Of a stretch of DNA of 52,434 bases, positions 34,637 to 43,631 are shown in pieces. Under the pieces are notes generated by a model that was not told the origin of the DNA, made no database searches, and worked only from the letters and a program-made list of their open reading frames with translations. Position 1 is the stretch's first letter; each line of letters starts with the position of its first letter. Origin of the DNA: DASSWG01 sp041689995 (lineage in GTDB: Bacteria; Bacteroidota; Bacteroidia; Flavobacteriales; Flavobacteriaceae). Location of the stretch: positions 1 to 52,434 of the forward strand of contig JBDNFD010000017.1 of the NCBI GenBank assembly GCA_041689995.1, given 5' to 3'. Both the position numbers and the translations under genes were made by a program.

Positions 34637-36661
34637 ATGTCCGACAATCCTTTATTGCAAGATTTCGATACCGCTCCATTTTCAAAAATAAAATCCGAAC
34701 ATTTCAAACCTGCTTTTAAAAAATGCATCGAGGAAGCCGAAGCCGGAATTGCTTCCATCGCTTCTTCTTCCGAAAAACCCACCTTCGCAAATACCGTGGA
34801 AGCCTTGGAATATTCCGGGGAACAACTTGGCCGGGTTTCGAGCATTTTCTTCAATTTGAATTCCGCCGAAACCAACGATGAAATCCAACAAATTGCACAG
34901 GAAATTTCACCTTGGTTAAGCGAATTCAGTAATAATATCTTGCTGAACAAATCCCTTTTCGAACGCGTCAAAGCAGTTTTTGATCAAAAAGAAGAGCTCG
35001 ATCTTTCTGCGGAAGAATCCATGCTTCTTGAAAAACAATACAAAGGTTTTGCCCGAAATGGCGCCAATTTATCCGAAGAAAAGAAATTGACTTTACGAGA
35101 AATCGACAAGAAACTCTCTCAACTTTCACTTAGTTTCGGGGAAAATGTGCTGGCGGAAACCAATAATTACGAATTGCACCTCAGCGATAAAAACGACTTG
35201 AAAGGTTTGCCCGAAAGTGACATCGAAACTGCGGAAGATTTGGCCAAGCAAAAGGGAAAACAAGGCTATATTTTCACGCTCCAGCCACCGAGTTATTTGC
35301 CATTTATGAAATATGCCGAAAATAGGGAACTGCGTAAAAAACTCTCCATTGCGTTTGGTGCGAAAGCCTTTCAAGGAAACAAATTCGACAATCGTGAAAA
35401 TGTGTTGGAAATCGCGAAACTGCGCCACCAACGGGCAAATTTGTTGGGCTACAAAACACATGCCCATTTTGTTTTAGAGGAAAGGATGGCAAAAACCCCG
35501 GAAAAAGTGGAAGAGTTTCTCCACGATCTTTTAAAAAAGGCAAAACCGGCAGCGGAAAAAGAATTCGCTGAACTGGAAACTTTCGCCAAAGAACTGGATA
35601 GCATCGACCGATTGGAAAAATGGGATTCGGCTTATTATTCCGAGAGGTTGAAACAGAAATTATTCGATTTAAAGGAAGAAGAATTGAAACCTTATTTCCC
35701 CTTGGAAAAAACCATTGACGGTGTATTTACGGTTGCTCAAAAATTATACGGGTTACATTTCAAGGAAATTTTCGACATCGATAAATATCACGAAGAAGTA
35801 AAAACCTATGAAGTTTCCGATGAAGATGGAAATTTCAAGGCATTCTTTTATGCCGATTTTCACCCGCGCGAAGGCAAACGAAACGGCGCTTGGATGACCA
35901 TTTACAAGAATCAAAAGATAAAAAAAGACAAAAACGAACGGCCACATATTTCCATTGTTTGCAATTTCAGTCGGCCCACCGCAAAAAAACCTTCCTTGCT
36001 GACTTTCAACGAGGTAACCACTTTGTTCCATGAATTTGGTCACGCGCTCCACGGAATGTTGGCCAATACTACGTATCCAAGCCTTTCTGGAACCTCCGTT
36101 TATTGGGATTTTGTGGAATTGCCCAGTCAAATATTGGAGAATTGGTGTTACGAAAAAGAAGCCCTGAATTTGTTCGCCAAACATTACGCCACCAAGGAAA
36201 ATATCCCAATGGAATTAATCGAAAAAATCAAGAAATCCACGACTTTCCAGGAAGGGATGCAAACGCTGCGACAAGTGAGTTTTGGAATGTTGGATATGGC
36301 GTGGCACGGAACTGATCCCAGCAAAATTTCAGATGTGAAAAAGTATGAACTGGCAGCTTTTGAAACGACAAAATTATTCCCCGATGTCGCTTCAAATTGC
36401 ATGAGCACCTCATTTTCCCACATTTTTCAAGGAGGTTATTCTGCAGGCTATTATTCCTATAAATGGGCGGAAGTTTTGGATGCCGACGCCTTTGAATATT
36501 TCAAGGAAAACGGAATTTTTGATAAAGAAACCGCCACGAAATTTAAGGACAATATCTTGAGCAAAGGTGGAACCGAAGAACCGATGATTTTATACAAACG
36601 CTTCCGAGGAAAAGAACCCGACCCAGAAGCTTTGTTGAAACGGGCGGGACTTTTGGATTAA
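34637..36661 (+). CDS. M3 family peptidase (peptidyl-dipeptidase Dcp / oligopeptidase A type)
   Basis: Zinc peptidase that degrades short peptides. The 674-residue protein has the family's zinc site FHEFGHALHGML near residue 465 with the third ligand Glu about 25 residues later (DFVELPSQILENW), and the substrate-binding stretch FSHIFQGGYSAGYYSYKWAE near the C-terminus. No signal peptide is seen, so cytoplasmic. Length fits Dcp (about 680). Confidence 0.93.
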   Translation: MSDNPLLQDFDTAPFSKIKSEHFKPAFKKCIEEAEAGIASIASSSEKPTFANTVEALEYSGEQLGRVSSIFFNLNSAETNDEIQQIAQEISPWLSEFSNNILLNKSLFERVKAVFDQKEELDLSAEESMLLEKQYKGFARNGANLSEEKKLTLREIDKKLSQLSLSFGENVLAETNNYELHLSDKNDLKGLPESDIETAEDLAKQKGKQGYIFTLQPPSYLPFMKYAENRELRKKLSIAFGAKAFQGNKFDNRENVLEIAKLRHQRANLLGYKTHAHFVLEERMAKTPEKVEEFLHDLLKKAKPAAEKEFAELETFAKELDSIDRLEKWDSAYYSERLKQKLFDLKEEELKPYFPLEKTIDGVFTVAQKLYGLHFKEIFDIDKYHEEVKTYEVSDEDGNFKAFFYADFHPREGKRNGAWMTIYKNQKIKKDKNERPHISIVCNFSRPTAKKPSLLTFNEVTTLFHEFGHALHGMLANTTYPSLSGTSVYWDFVELPSQILENWCYEKEALNLFAKHYATKENIPMELIEKIKKSTTFQEGMQTLRQVSFGMLDMAWHGTDPSKISDVKKYELAAFETTKLFPDVASNCMSTSFSHIFQGGYSAGYYSYKWAEVLDADAFEYFKENGIFDKETATKFKDNILSKGGTEEPMILYKRFRGKEPDPEALLKRAGLLD

Positions 36662-36733
36662 CGAATTACAATAACCAATTGGTTTCCATCCAAGTTTTTG
36701 AAGATAAAAAGAGAGATTTCACTGCAAATCCCG

Positions 36734-36741
36734 TAACTTTG
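36734..36741 (+). promoter_or_regulatory. Candidate -7 element before the small membrane protein gene
   Basis: TAACTTTG lies 25 bases before the ATG at 36767. Confidence 0.45.
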
Positions 36742-36766
36742 AAGAATTCTTAAACTGGGAAATAAG

Positions 36767-37066
36767 ATGCTGAAATTCAATAGGTTCAAACTTCCAAAAA
36801 ACGCGCGATACAACTATACGCCGCGGTATTATAAAGGTAAGGACACGGGGAACATTTATCAATTTGATTCAAAATTCGCCAAATATAAAAACACCCCAAA
36901 TGCAAATGATTTTGGGGCGCATTGGTCTGAAGACCGCAAAGCAAGCCGTAACCGCGGAAACCGGGAGATCAACCGTCGCGTTTTGTACATTGTGCTTATT
37001 TTGGTTTTTCTATTTTTGTGGCTGATCGACTTCGATTTGTCTATATTTTCCAGCACTCCTTTTTGA
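36767..37066 (+). CDS. Small membrane protein conserved before mutL
   Basis: A 99-residue protein with a basic N-terminal part (RYNYTPRYYKGKDTGN) and one C-terminal membrane helix (RVLYIVLILVFLFLWLIDFDL). Such proteins occur just before mutL in Flavobacteriia and are often labelled riboflavin synthase subunit beta, a label that nothing in the sequence supports. Function unknown. Confidence 0.75.
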   Translation: MLKFNRFKLPKNARYNYTPRYYKGKDTGNIYQFDSKFAKYKNTPNANDFGAHWSEDRKASRNRGNREINRRVLYIVLILVFLFLWLIDFDLSIFSSTPF

Positions 37067-37072
37067 TCAAAT

Positions 37073-37175
37073 GGTTGTAGGTTGAGGCTGTGGGCTTTAG
37101 GCTGTAAGCTTTAGGCTGTAGGCTGTAGGTTTAAAATAATAATTCATAATTCATAATTCATAATTCATAATTCAT
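37073..37175. repeat. Heptamer-based intergenic repeat array before mutL
   Basis: A run of GCTnTRR heptamers (GCTGTGG, GCTTTAG, GCTGTAA, GCTTTAG, GCTGTAG twice; 37087-37128) is followed by five exact AATTCAT units (37141-37175), ending 10 bases before the mutL start. Confidence 0.92.
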
Positions 37176-37185
37176 AATTAAAAAA

Positions 37186-39027
37186 ATGGATATCATCCAA
37201 CTTTTACCGGATCATGTGGCGAACCAAATCGCGGCTGGGGAAGTTGTGCAGCGGCCGGCTTCCGTGATCAAGGAACTGTTGGAAAACGCTGTGGATGCCG
37301 GGGCGACAAGTATTTCTGTGATCGTAAAAGATGCTGGGAAAACCTTGGTGCAGGTAACCGATAACGGCGCGGGAATGAGCATGACCGATGCCCGAATGTG
37401 TTTTGAGCGGCACGCAACTTCCAAAATACGAACCGCGCAAGACTTGTTTCGGCTGCACACCAAAGGCTTTCGAGGAGAAGCTTTGGCATCTGTCGCCGCC
37501 ATCGCGCAAGTGGAATTGAAATCGCGCCAAGAAGCTGAAGAGGTGGGCACTTTCCTTAAAATTGAAGGCAGCGAAGTGCTGGCGCAAGAGGCTTGTGTTT
37601 GTTCCAAAGGCACTTCCATCAGTGTCAAAAACCTATTTTACAATATTCCGGCGCGTCGGAATTTCCTGAAATCCACCGCTGTGGAACTACGTCATTGCAT
37701 CGACGAATTTCAACGTGTGGCCATGGCGCATCCCAAAATTGCTTTTTCGATGTATCATAACGGTGCGGAATTATTCCTACTTTCGCCGGGGAATTACCGT
37801 CAACGTATCGTCGGCATCTTTGGCGGGAAAACCAATGAAAAATTGGTGCCCGTGGAAGAAGAAACCGACTTATTGCAAATTTCCGGTTTTGTGGGAAAAC
37901 CAGAATTTGCAAAACGCACACGCGGCGAACAATTTTTTTTCGTGAACGACCGATTTATAAAAAGCCAATATTTGCACCACGCCGTGAATTCGGCTTTTGA
38001 GGGTTTGCTTCGTGACAAAGCGCATCCTTCCTATTTCTTATATTTGAAAGTAGATCCAAAAAGTATCGATATCAATATTCACCCCACAAAAACGGAAATA
38101 AAATTTGATGATGAGCATGCCTTGTACGCCATCTTGCGGAGTTCCGTGAAACACAGTTTGGGGCAATTTAGTGTGGCGCCGGTATTGGATTTCGAACGCG
38201 ATCCGAATTTGGATACTCCTTATACTTTTAAAAATAAACCTTCACAATCGCCTTCCATACAAGTCGATCGGGATTTCAATCCGTTCAAAAATGATTTTTC
38301 GGAAGTGGAAACGCGTGAAAAGCCTTTTTTTCAGAAGCAAAGTACGGCCGGCTGGGAGAATTTGTATATGGGCTTGAACCGAAATGCCACCGAAAATTTT
38401 CATTCTATTGAGGTAGAAAGTGAAGTGGTGAGCGGAAATTTGTTCAACAACAATGAACAAAGAGTTTCAAATAATTGTTTTCAGCTTCAAAAAAAATATA
38501 TCGTCAGCAGTCTCAAAAATGGAATGCTCGTCATCGATCAACATCGGGCTCATTTTCGTATTTTGTATGAAGAATTGCTAAAAAGTATTACCGTTTCGCC
38601 TGCTATTAGTCAACAATTATTATTTCCGCTGGCAATGGATTTCGACCAACAGGAAATTGGTTTGTTGACGCAACTCAAAGAGCCTTTGGAGCAAACAGGT
38701 TTCGTTTTTTCGGAATGTTCTGGGGAAAAAGTTGAAATCACCGGTATTCCGACCTCTATTTTGGAAAGTGAAGTGCCAGGATTATTGGAAAAATTAATAG
38801 CCGATTTTCATCAAGAAATTCCCGGAAACGGATTTGAACACACCGATTTATTGGCGAAATCCCTCGCAAAAAATATGGCCGTAAAGGCGGGAGCTAATCT
38901 CAGTCTCGCCGAACAGCTAAGCATTGTGAACAGCCTGTTTGCTTGTACCGAAGCAAGTACGGACCCGAGCAATAAATCCACTTTTATTACCATCACCGCA
39001 GAAGACCTCGCTAAAAAATTCATCTAA
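37186..39027 (+). CDS. mutL: DNA mismatch repair protein MutL
   Basis: Links MutS mismatch binding to strand incision. The 613-residue protein has all GHKL ATPase motifs in the N-terminal 330 residues: LLENAVDAGATS, VTDNGAGM, HTKGFRGEALASVAA and, later, HPTKTEIKF. The C-terminal dimer domain starts near residue 430 after an acidic linker. Its nuclease motif is only partial: DQHRAHFRILYEE instead of the textbook DQHA-x2-E-x4-E, and no C-P-x-G-R-P near the end. This variant is, as I recall, usual for the phylum. It is followed immediately by the first rhomboid gene. Confidence 0.96.
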   Translation: MDIIQLLPDHVANQIAAGEVVQRPASVIKELLENAVDAGATSISVIVKDAGKTLVQVTDNGAGMSMTDARMCFERHATSKIRTAQDLFRLHTKGFRGEALASVAAIAQVELKSRQEAEEVGTFLKIEGSEVLAQEACVCSKGTSISVKNLFYNIPARRNFLKSTAVELRHCIDEFQRVAMAHPKIAFSMYHNGAELFLLSPGNYRQRIVGIFGGKTNEKLVPVEEETDLLQISGFVGKPEFAKRTRGEQFFFVNDRFIKSQYLHHAVNSAFEGLLRDKAHPSYFLYLKVDPKSIDINIHPTKTEIKFDDEHALYAILRSSVKHSLGQFSVAPVLDFERDPNLDTPYTFKNKPSQSPSIQVDRDFNPFKNDFSEVETREKPFFQKQSTAGWENLYMGLNRNATENFHSIEVESEVVSGNLFNNNEQRVSNNCFQLQKKYIVSSLKNGMLVIDQHRAHFRILYEELLKSITVSPAISQQLLFPLAMDFDQQEIGLLTQLKEPLEQTGFVFSECSGEKVEITGIPTSILESEVPGLLEKLIADFHQEIPGNGFEHTDLLAKSLAKNMAVKAGANLSLAEQLSIVNSLFACTEASTDPSNKSTFITITAEDLAKKFI

Positions 39028-39791
39028 TGGGAAAAATCACCGAAACCGTCAAAGCGCTTATCATCATCAACATTATTTTCTTTGTTGGCGCCTATTTTCT
39101 GGGCGAACGCGCAACCACACTTTTCGCGTTATGGTTTCCGCAAAACCCCAATTTTCATATTTGGGAGATTATTACACACATGTTCATGCACGGGGGTTTG
39201 ATGCATATTTTATTCAATATGTTCATGTTGTATATGTTCGGCAGTATATTGGAAAACTATTTGGGTCAATCACGGTTTTTATTTCTCTATTTTTCTTCGG
39301 GATTGGGCGCGGCTGGATTACAAATTTTATTCAGTTATGTCGGATTCCATTCGGCTTTCGAACAATTTTTAGCGGCCGGTGTTAGTTCTGATCAAATTTA
39401 TGATATGTTGAACAACGTGAATTTCCTCGGAAATGGCAGCATTCAATATATGTCCTTTTCTGGTGTAGACCCAGCAGCTGCGGAACAATTAATCAGCACA
39501 TTTTGGACGCCAATGGTTGGTGCTTCTGGTGCAATTTTTGGCGTGTTGATGGCTTTTGCGCTAATTTATCCGAACATTCCATTGTATATTATGTTCATTC
39601 CTGTTCCCATAAAAGCTAAATATTTAATTGGCGGATATTTCTTGTTGAACCTGTTTTCCGCGGTAACGGGAATTACTCTTTTAGGACCCTCGAACACGGC
39701 TCATTGGGCACATATTGGCGGAGCGGTAATCGGATTTGTCACCATGTGGATATGGAAAAAGAACCAGTTTGACCAAAATCGTTGGAATTGA
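39027..39791 (+). CDS. Rhomboid family intramembrane serine protease (first)
   Basis: 254 residues, about six membrane segments. Catalytic Ser in MVGASGAIFGVL, His in HWAHIGGAVIGF, and the early HMFMHGGLMHILFNMFMLY motif that stabilises the active site. The long stretch between segments 2 and 4 (FLAAGVSSDQIYDML) is larger than in minimal rhomboids. Its start overlaps the mutL stop (TAATG), and its stop overlaps the next start (TGATG). Confidence 0.93.
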   Translation: MGKITETVKALIIINIIFFVGAYFLGERATTLFALWFPQNPNFHIWEIITHMFMHGGLMHILFNMFMLYMFGSILENYLGQSRFLFLYFSSGLGAAGLQILFSYVGFHSAFEQFLAAGVSSDQIYDMLNNVNFLGNGSIQYMSFSGVDPAAAEQLISTFWTPMVGASGAIFGVLMAFALIYPNIPLYIMFIPVPIKAKYLIGGYFLLNLFSAVTGITLLGPSNTAHWAHIGGAVIGFVTMWIWKKNQFDQNRWN

Positions 39792-40681
39792 TGCAGACCT
39801 GGCAGCAAAAATTGCGTTATAAATACAAAACGGCCACGATTTTAGAAAAACTAATCGGTGTCAACATCGTCTTGTTCGTGGCAATATTCCTTTTGAAAAC
39901 CATTGCATTCCTGTTTCAGTTTCCATCCGATTTCATTTTGGATTGGTTGGTTTTCCCGAAAGAATTATCTGAATTTCTCTATAAGCCCTGGACCATTATC
40001 ACCTATGCTTTTTTGCATGCTGGCGTATGGCACATTCTTTCGAACATGTTTATTTTATATTTTTCCGGTATTTATTTCCTCACCTATTTTTCGCCACGGC
40101 GGATGCTGAATTATTATTTATTGGGAGCCATTGCGGGAGCTTTGGTTTTTATGCTCAGTTATAATTTGTTCCCGGTTTTCGGCGGATCTGGAAATTCTTA
40201 CCTGATTGGTGCTTCTGCAGCAGTAATGGCGATTTTGGTGGGAATCGCGACGCATGTTCCCAATATGCGGATTAGATTAATGTTTTTGGGAAGCTTGAAA
40301 TTTTGGTGGATTGCCGCTTTCTTGGTGGTTTTGGATGTAATTCAAATTCCGTTTGGAAACCCAGGAGGACATTTGGCGCATTTGGGCGGCGCATTTTTGG
40401 GGTATATTTACACGGTTGAAATTGGGAAAGGCCGGGACATTGGAAAATGGTTGGAAAATATCGAAGATTGGTTTGTCGGACTTTTTTCCAAAGAAAAAAA
40501 GAGCCCGCTGAAAACAGTGCACCGAAATAGAAAAACAGCTCCAAAAACTCGTGCGAAAACATCGGCAAGCGATTATCAAATAAAAATTGATAGCATTTTG
40601 GACAAAATTGGAAGTAGCGGTTACGACAGTCTAACCAAGGAAGAAAAAGACTTTTTGTTCCACGCAGGAAAGGATAATTGA
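39791..40681 (+). CDS. Rhomboid family intramembrane serine protease (second)
   Basis: 296 residues from the ATG at 39791 (MQTWQQKLRYKYK). Active-site motifs: FLHAGVWHILSNMFILY, Ser in LIGASAAVMAI, His in HLAHLGGAFLGY. The C-terminal 80 residues are a soluble basic tail (KSPLKTVHRNRKTAPKTRAK) ending in a short conserved helical piece (ILDKIGSSGYDSLTKEEKDF), which is not part of the rhomboid core. Tandem rhomboids after mutL are typical for the family. Confidence 0.93.
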   Translation: MQTWQQKLRYKYKTATILEKLIGVNIVLFVAIFLLKTIAFLFQFPSDFILDWLVFPKELSEFLYKPWTIITYAFLHAGVWHILSNMFILYFSGIYFLTYFSPRRMLNYYLLGAIAGALVFMLSYNLFPVFGGSGNSYLIGASAAVMAILVGIATHVPNMRIRLMFLGSLKFWWIAAFLVVLDVIQIPFGNPGGHLAHLGGAFLGYIYTVEIGKGRDIGKWLENIEDWFVGLFSKEKKSPLKTVHRNRKTAPKTRAKTSASDYQIKIDSILDKIGSSGYDSLTKEEKDFLFHAGKDN

Positions 40682-40685
40682 CGAG

Positions 40686-41702
40686 ATGAAAAAACTTTCA
40701 TTTTTTGATAAATTAGTTTTTTTTCTAAACTCATTGATCTCGCTCGCCCTATTGTTGGCGTACATTTTGCCTTTTATTCCACCGCGTACATTTCCCTTTT
40801 TGTCGTTTTTGAGCCTTGGAATGCCGTTTTTGATAATCGCAAATTTCCTATTTCTATTATACTGGGCGCTGCGTTTTAAACGTCAAGTTTTATTGCCGTT
40901 GATTGTATTGGTCCTGGGGTTGCACCACATTTTTTCGCTGTTTAATTATTCTTCCAAATCCAATACTTCCAAGGATGGAATTTCGGTAATGAGTTATAAC
41001 GTGCGTTCTTTCAATCAATATCGTTGGATCAAGGAAGACAGTGTTCCGCAGAAAATAAAGGCATTTATAAAAAAAGAAGATCCAGAAATTTTGTGCATTC
41101 AAGATTTCTATAAAACCGATTCCATTCCGATAGACTATTTTCCATACGGATATATTCACGTAAAAGGGAAGAAATCTACATTTGGGCATGCTATTTTTTC
41201 AAAATATCCCATTATTAAGAAAGGCTCTTTGGATTTTCCGGACACCAACAACAACACCATCTTTGCGGATATCGTAATTAAAAAAGATACGATTCGAGTG
41301 TTCAATGTTCATTTCGAATCATTGAAAATAATCCCCGAAGAAGTTTTGGGGGAAGAAGTCAGCGAAAAACTGATTGAACGGGTCGGAAATGCGTTCGTAA
41401 TGCAGCAGGAACAAATGAAACTGGTTTTGGACGCGGTTGAAAAAAGTCCTTATAAAACCATGATTTGCGCGGACATGAACAATTCTGCATTTTCCTATAT
41501 ATATCGACAAATTGAAGAAAGTGGTTTTAAAGACGCGTTCAAAGAAGCCGGAAACGGATTTGGAAAAACCTTCGATTTCGATTTTATTCCGCTTCGTATC
41601 GATGTGATTTTTGTGAAAAAACCTATTAAAGTCCAAGATTTCAAAAATTATGATGTGAAGCTTTCCGACCATTATCCGATTATGGCACGGATTGGGTTAT
41701 AA
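40686..41702 (+). CDS. Endonuclease/exonuclease/phosphatase family protein, membrane-anchored
   Basis: 338 residues: three membrane segments in the first 85 residues, then an EEP-fold domain with VMSYNVRSFN, EDPEILCIQDFY, MICADMNNSAFS and LSDHYPIMARI, which hold the metal and catalytic residues (N, D-x-N, D-H). In this family the substrate can be DNA, phosphoinositides or other phosphodiesters; not decidable here. It is 4 bases after the second rhomboid gene. Confidence 0.88.
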   Translation: MKKLSFFDKLVFFLNSLISLALLLAYILPFIPPRTFPFLSFLSLGMPFLIIANFLFLLYWALRFKRQVLLPLIVLVLGLHHIFSLFNYSSKSNTSKDGISVMSYNVRSFNQYRWIKEDSVPQKIKAFIKKEDPEILCIQDFYKTDSIPIDYFPYGYIHVKGKKSTFGHAIFSKYPIIKKGSLDFPDTNNNTIFADIVIKKDTIRVFNVHFESLKIIPEEVLGEEVSEKLIERVGNAFVMQQEQMKLVLDAVEKSPYKTMICADMNNSAFSYIYRQIEESGFKDAFKEAGNGFGKTFDFDFIPLRIDVIFVKKPIKVQDFKNYDVKLSDHYPIMARIGL

Positions 41703-41720
41703 CATTGGTTCTTCTCGCTA

Positions 41721-41800
41721 AATCGAAAAATTACGCCTTATTCTTGGATCGTAATCGAAAAATTACGCCTTATTTTTAGATCGTAATCTAAAAATTCGGT
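41721..41800. repeat. 32-bp direct repeats with inner palindromes upstream of the DUF4143 ATPase
   Basis: Two 32-bp units (41721-41752 and 41753-41784) differ at two bases; a third, partial copy starts at 41785. Across the unit border CGTAAT and ATTACG (41750-41767) form an inverted repeat with a 6-base loop. TATCTTTC at 41800-41807 resembles the -7 element, so the repeats lie where a regulator of the next gene would bind. Confidence 0.7.
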
Positions 41801-41827
41801 ATCTTTCCAGCTTAAAAAATTCATTTC

Positions 41828-42958
41828 ATGATTTATAGAACGATCCATAAAAGTATTTTATCCTCTTGTTTCAAAGAAAAGGTAATCCTGCTTATCGGAG
41901 CGCGACAAGTTGGAAAAACCACATTGTTAAAGGAAATCATAAAAGAAATTGATGTGCCTTCCGTGTGGTTGAATGCGGATGAAGCCGATATTCTGGACGA
42001 ATTCACCAATGCAGTCACCAGCACACAATTATTGCATCTTATGGGAAACAAGAAACTGGCAATCATTGATGAAGCACAACAAATTCCGGATATTGGCAAG
42101 AAACTGAAACTCATTCATGATACTAACCCAGAAATACAACTCATAGCCACCGGCTCTTCCGCTTTTGATCTGCAAAACAAAACGCAAGAACCGTTAACCG
42201 GAAGAAAAAAAACATTTCACCTCTATCCTTTAAGTTACAAAGAAATCGTGGAACATAAATCCCCACGAGAAACCAAAAGATTATTGGATATCCGCCTCAT
42301 TTACGGATCCTATCCCGACGTGGTGAACCATCCAAACGAAGAAAGGGAAATACTGGTGGAAATTGCACAAAGTTATCTCTATAAGGATATTTTGCAGTTG
42401 GAAAATGTCCGAAAACCCAAGCACATCGAAAAACTTTTGAAAGCATTGGCTTTTCAGGTTGGTAGCGAAGTGAGTTATCACGAACTGGCACAAACGGTTG
42501 GCAATATCGACACGGCCACGGTGGAGAAATACTTGGATTTATTGGAAAAAACTTTTGTGATCTTTAAATTGCCCGCCTTTCACCGCAATATGAGGAATGA
42601 AATTAAAAAAAGCAAAAAGTATTATTTTTATGACAATGGCATCCGGAACGTAATTTTGGGCAATTTTTCGGCTCCCGAAATGCGCATGGACAAAGGCGCT
42701 TTGTGGGAGAATTTCTTGATTTCAGAACGACTTAAAGCCAATCGGTACAATGGCAGGTTTGTCAACACCTTTTTTTGGCGCACACATGACAAGGCGGAAA
42801 TTGATTATATCGAAGAAGAATCCGGCAAGTTGAACGCCTTCGAAATAAAATGGAAAGTTCAGAAAATAAAATTCCCACACTCCTTTTTGGAGAATTATCC
42901 GAACAGCAAAACAACGCTGATCAACCGGGAAAATTTTGAAGATTTTGTCCTTCAATAA
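41828..42958 (+). CDS. AAA-type ATPase with DUF4143 domain
   Basis: 376 residues: Walker A LIGARQVGKTTLLKEI near the N-terminus, Walker B KLAIIDEAQQI, sensor-like LIATGSSAFDL, then a winged-helix stretch and the C-terminal DUF4143 domain ending in a nuclease-like fold (WENFLISERLK, DKAEIDYIEEESGKLNAFEIKW, a D-x12-E-x-K pattern). These patchy ATPases are frequent in Bacteroidota and often accessory; role unknown, defence or toxin functions have been proposed for relatives. It interrupts the usual EEP-WbqC order. Confidence 0.88.
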   Translation: MIYRTIHKSILSSCFKEKVILLIGARQVGKTTLLKEIIKEIDVPSVWLNADEADILDEFTNAVTSTQLLHLMGNKKLAIIDEAQQIPDIGKKLKLIHDTNPEIQLIATGSSAFDLQNKTQEPLTGRKKTFHLYPLSYKEIVEHKSPRETKRLLDIRLIYGSYPDVVNHPNEEREILVEIAQSYLYKDILQLENVRKPKHIEKLLKALAFQVGSEVSYHELAQTVGNIDTATVEKYLDLLEKTFVIFKLPAFHRNMRNEIKKSKKYYFYDNGIRNVILGNFSAPEMRMDKGALWENFLISERLKANRYNGRFVNTFFWRTHDKAEIDYIEEESGKLNAFEIKWKVQKIKFPHSFLENYPNSKTTLINRENFEDFVLQ

Positions 42959-42960
42959 AA

Positions 42961-43590
42961 CTACAAATACCCACCCGCCTGCGGACCTTCGTTGAACAAC
43001 AAATCCAAAATAGAAAGATTTTCCAAGAACCCGTATTTCTCTTCAAAAACTTGGTGATATGGAATTTGATCTTCAGGATTTTTCCGCTTGGCGATAATTA
43101 AATTTCGCAGATCGATGCTATTTTCAGGATTTCCAAGGAATTTTCTGCTCTTTGTAATTGGAACCTCTAAAAGAAGTGCGGAAGTCACCACTTCCAAACA
43201 GCGGTAATTGAAATCCAATAAATAGGTCTCTAATTTTTCGTACAGAGGTGCAAAATCATCTTCGTAATATTCAAAAAAAGGAGAAGTTCGATAGGCAGTT
43301 TGAATAGACCGCCAGTGATCGCGTTGCCAGTGAAAATTATTTTCTATCTGAATATCCTTGTATTTTTGATGCCCTGATTCTGGTGTCGCGAGTGAAGTTG
43401 AATGTTTATGTTTCACGGGGATATTCAATAGTAATCTCCCGTTGGCGCCATAAATATACTGCCGGCTGCGATAGGTTTGTTTTTGGTAATTATCCTCGTT
43501 TTCAAAGAGAATTTCATCGGCTTTTGCCATCGCAGCAAACTGATCGATTGGCCCAAAATATGCCGGATGCAATAGGATTTTGGTCATCAA
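42961..43590 (-). CDS. WbqC family protein
   Basis: 209 residues matching PF08889 by its opening (LLHPAYFGPIDQFAAMAKAD) and EDNYQKQTYRSRQYI. Members occur in polysaccharide loci of other bacteria and also, as here, beside lepB in Flavobacteriia; biochemical role unknown. Stops tail to tail with the ATPase gene, 2 bases apart. Confidence 0.85.
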   Translation of the reverse strand: MMTKILLHPAYFGPIDQFAAMAKADEILFENEDNYQKQTYRSRQYIYGANGRLLLNIPVKHKHSTSLATPESGHQKYKDIQIENNFHWQRDHWRSIQTAYRTSPFFEYYEDDFAPLYEKLETYLLDFNYRCLEVVTSALLLEVPITKSRKFLGNPENSIDLRNLIIAKRKNPEDQIPYHQVFEEKYGFLENLSILDLLFNEGPQAGGYL

Positions 43591-43631
43591 TCGGGTTTTT
43601 CAAATTATAATGTTGCGTATAGTTAATTTAC

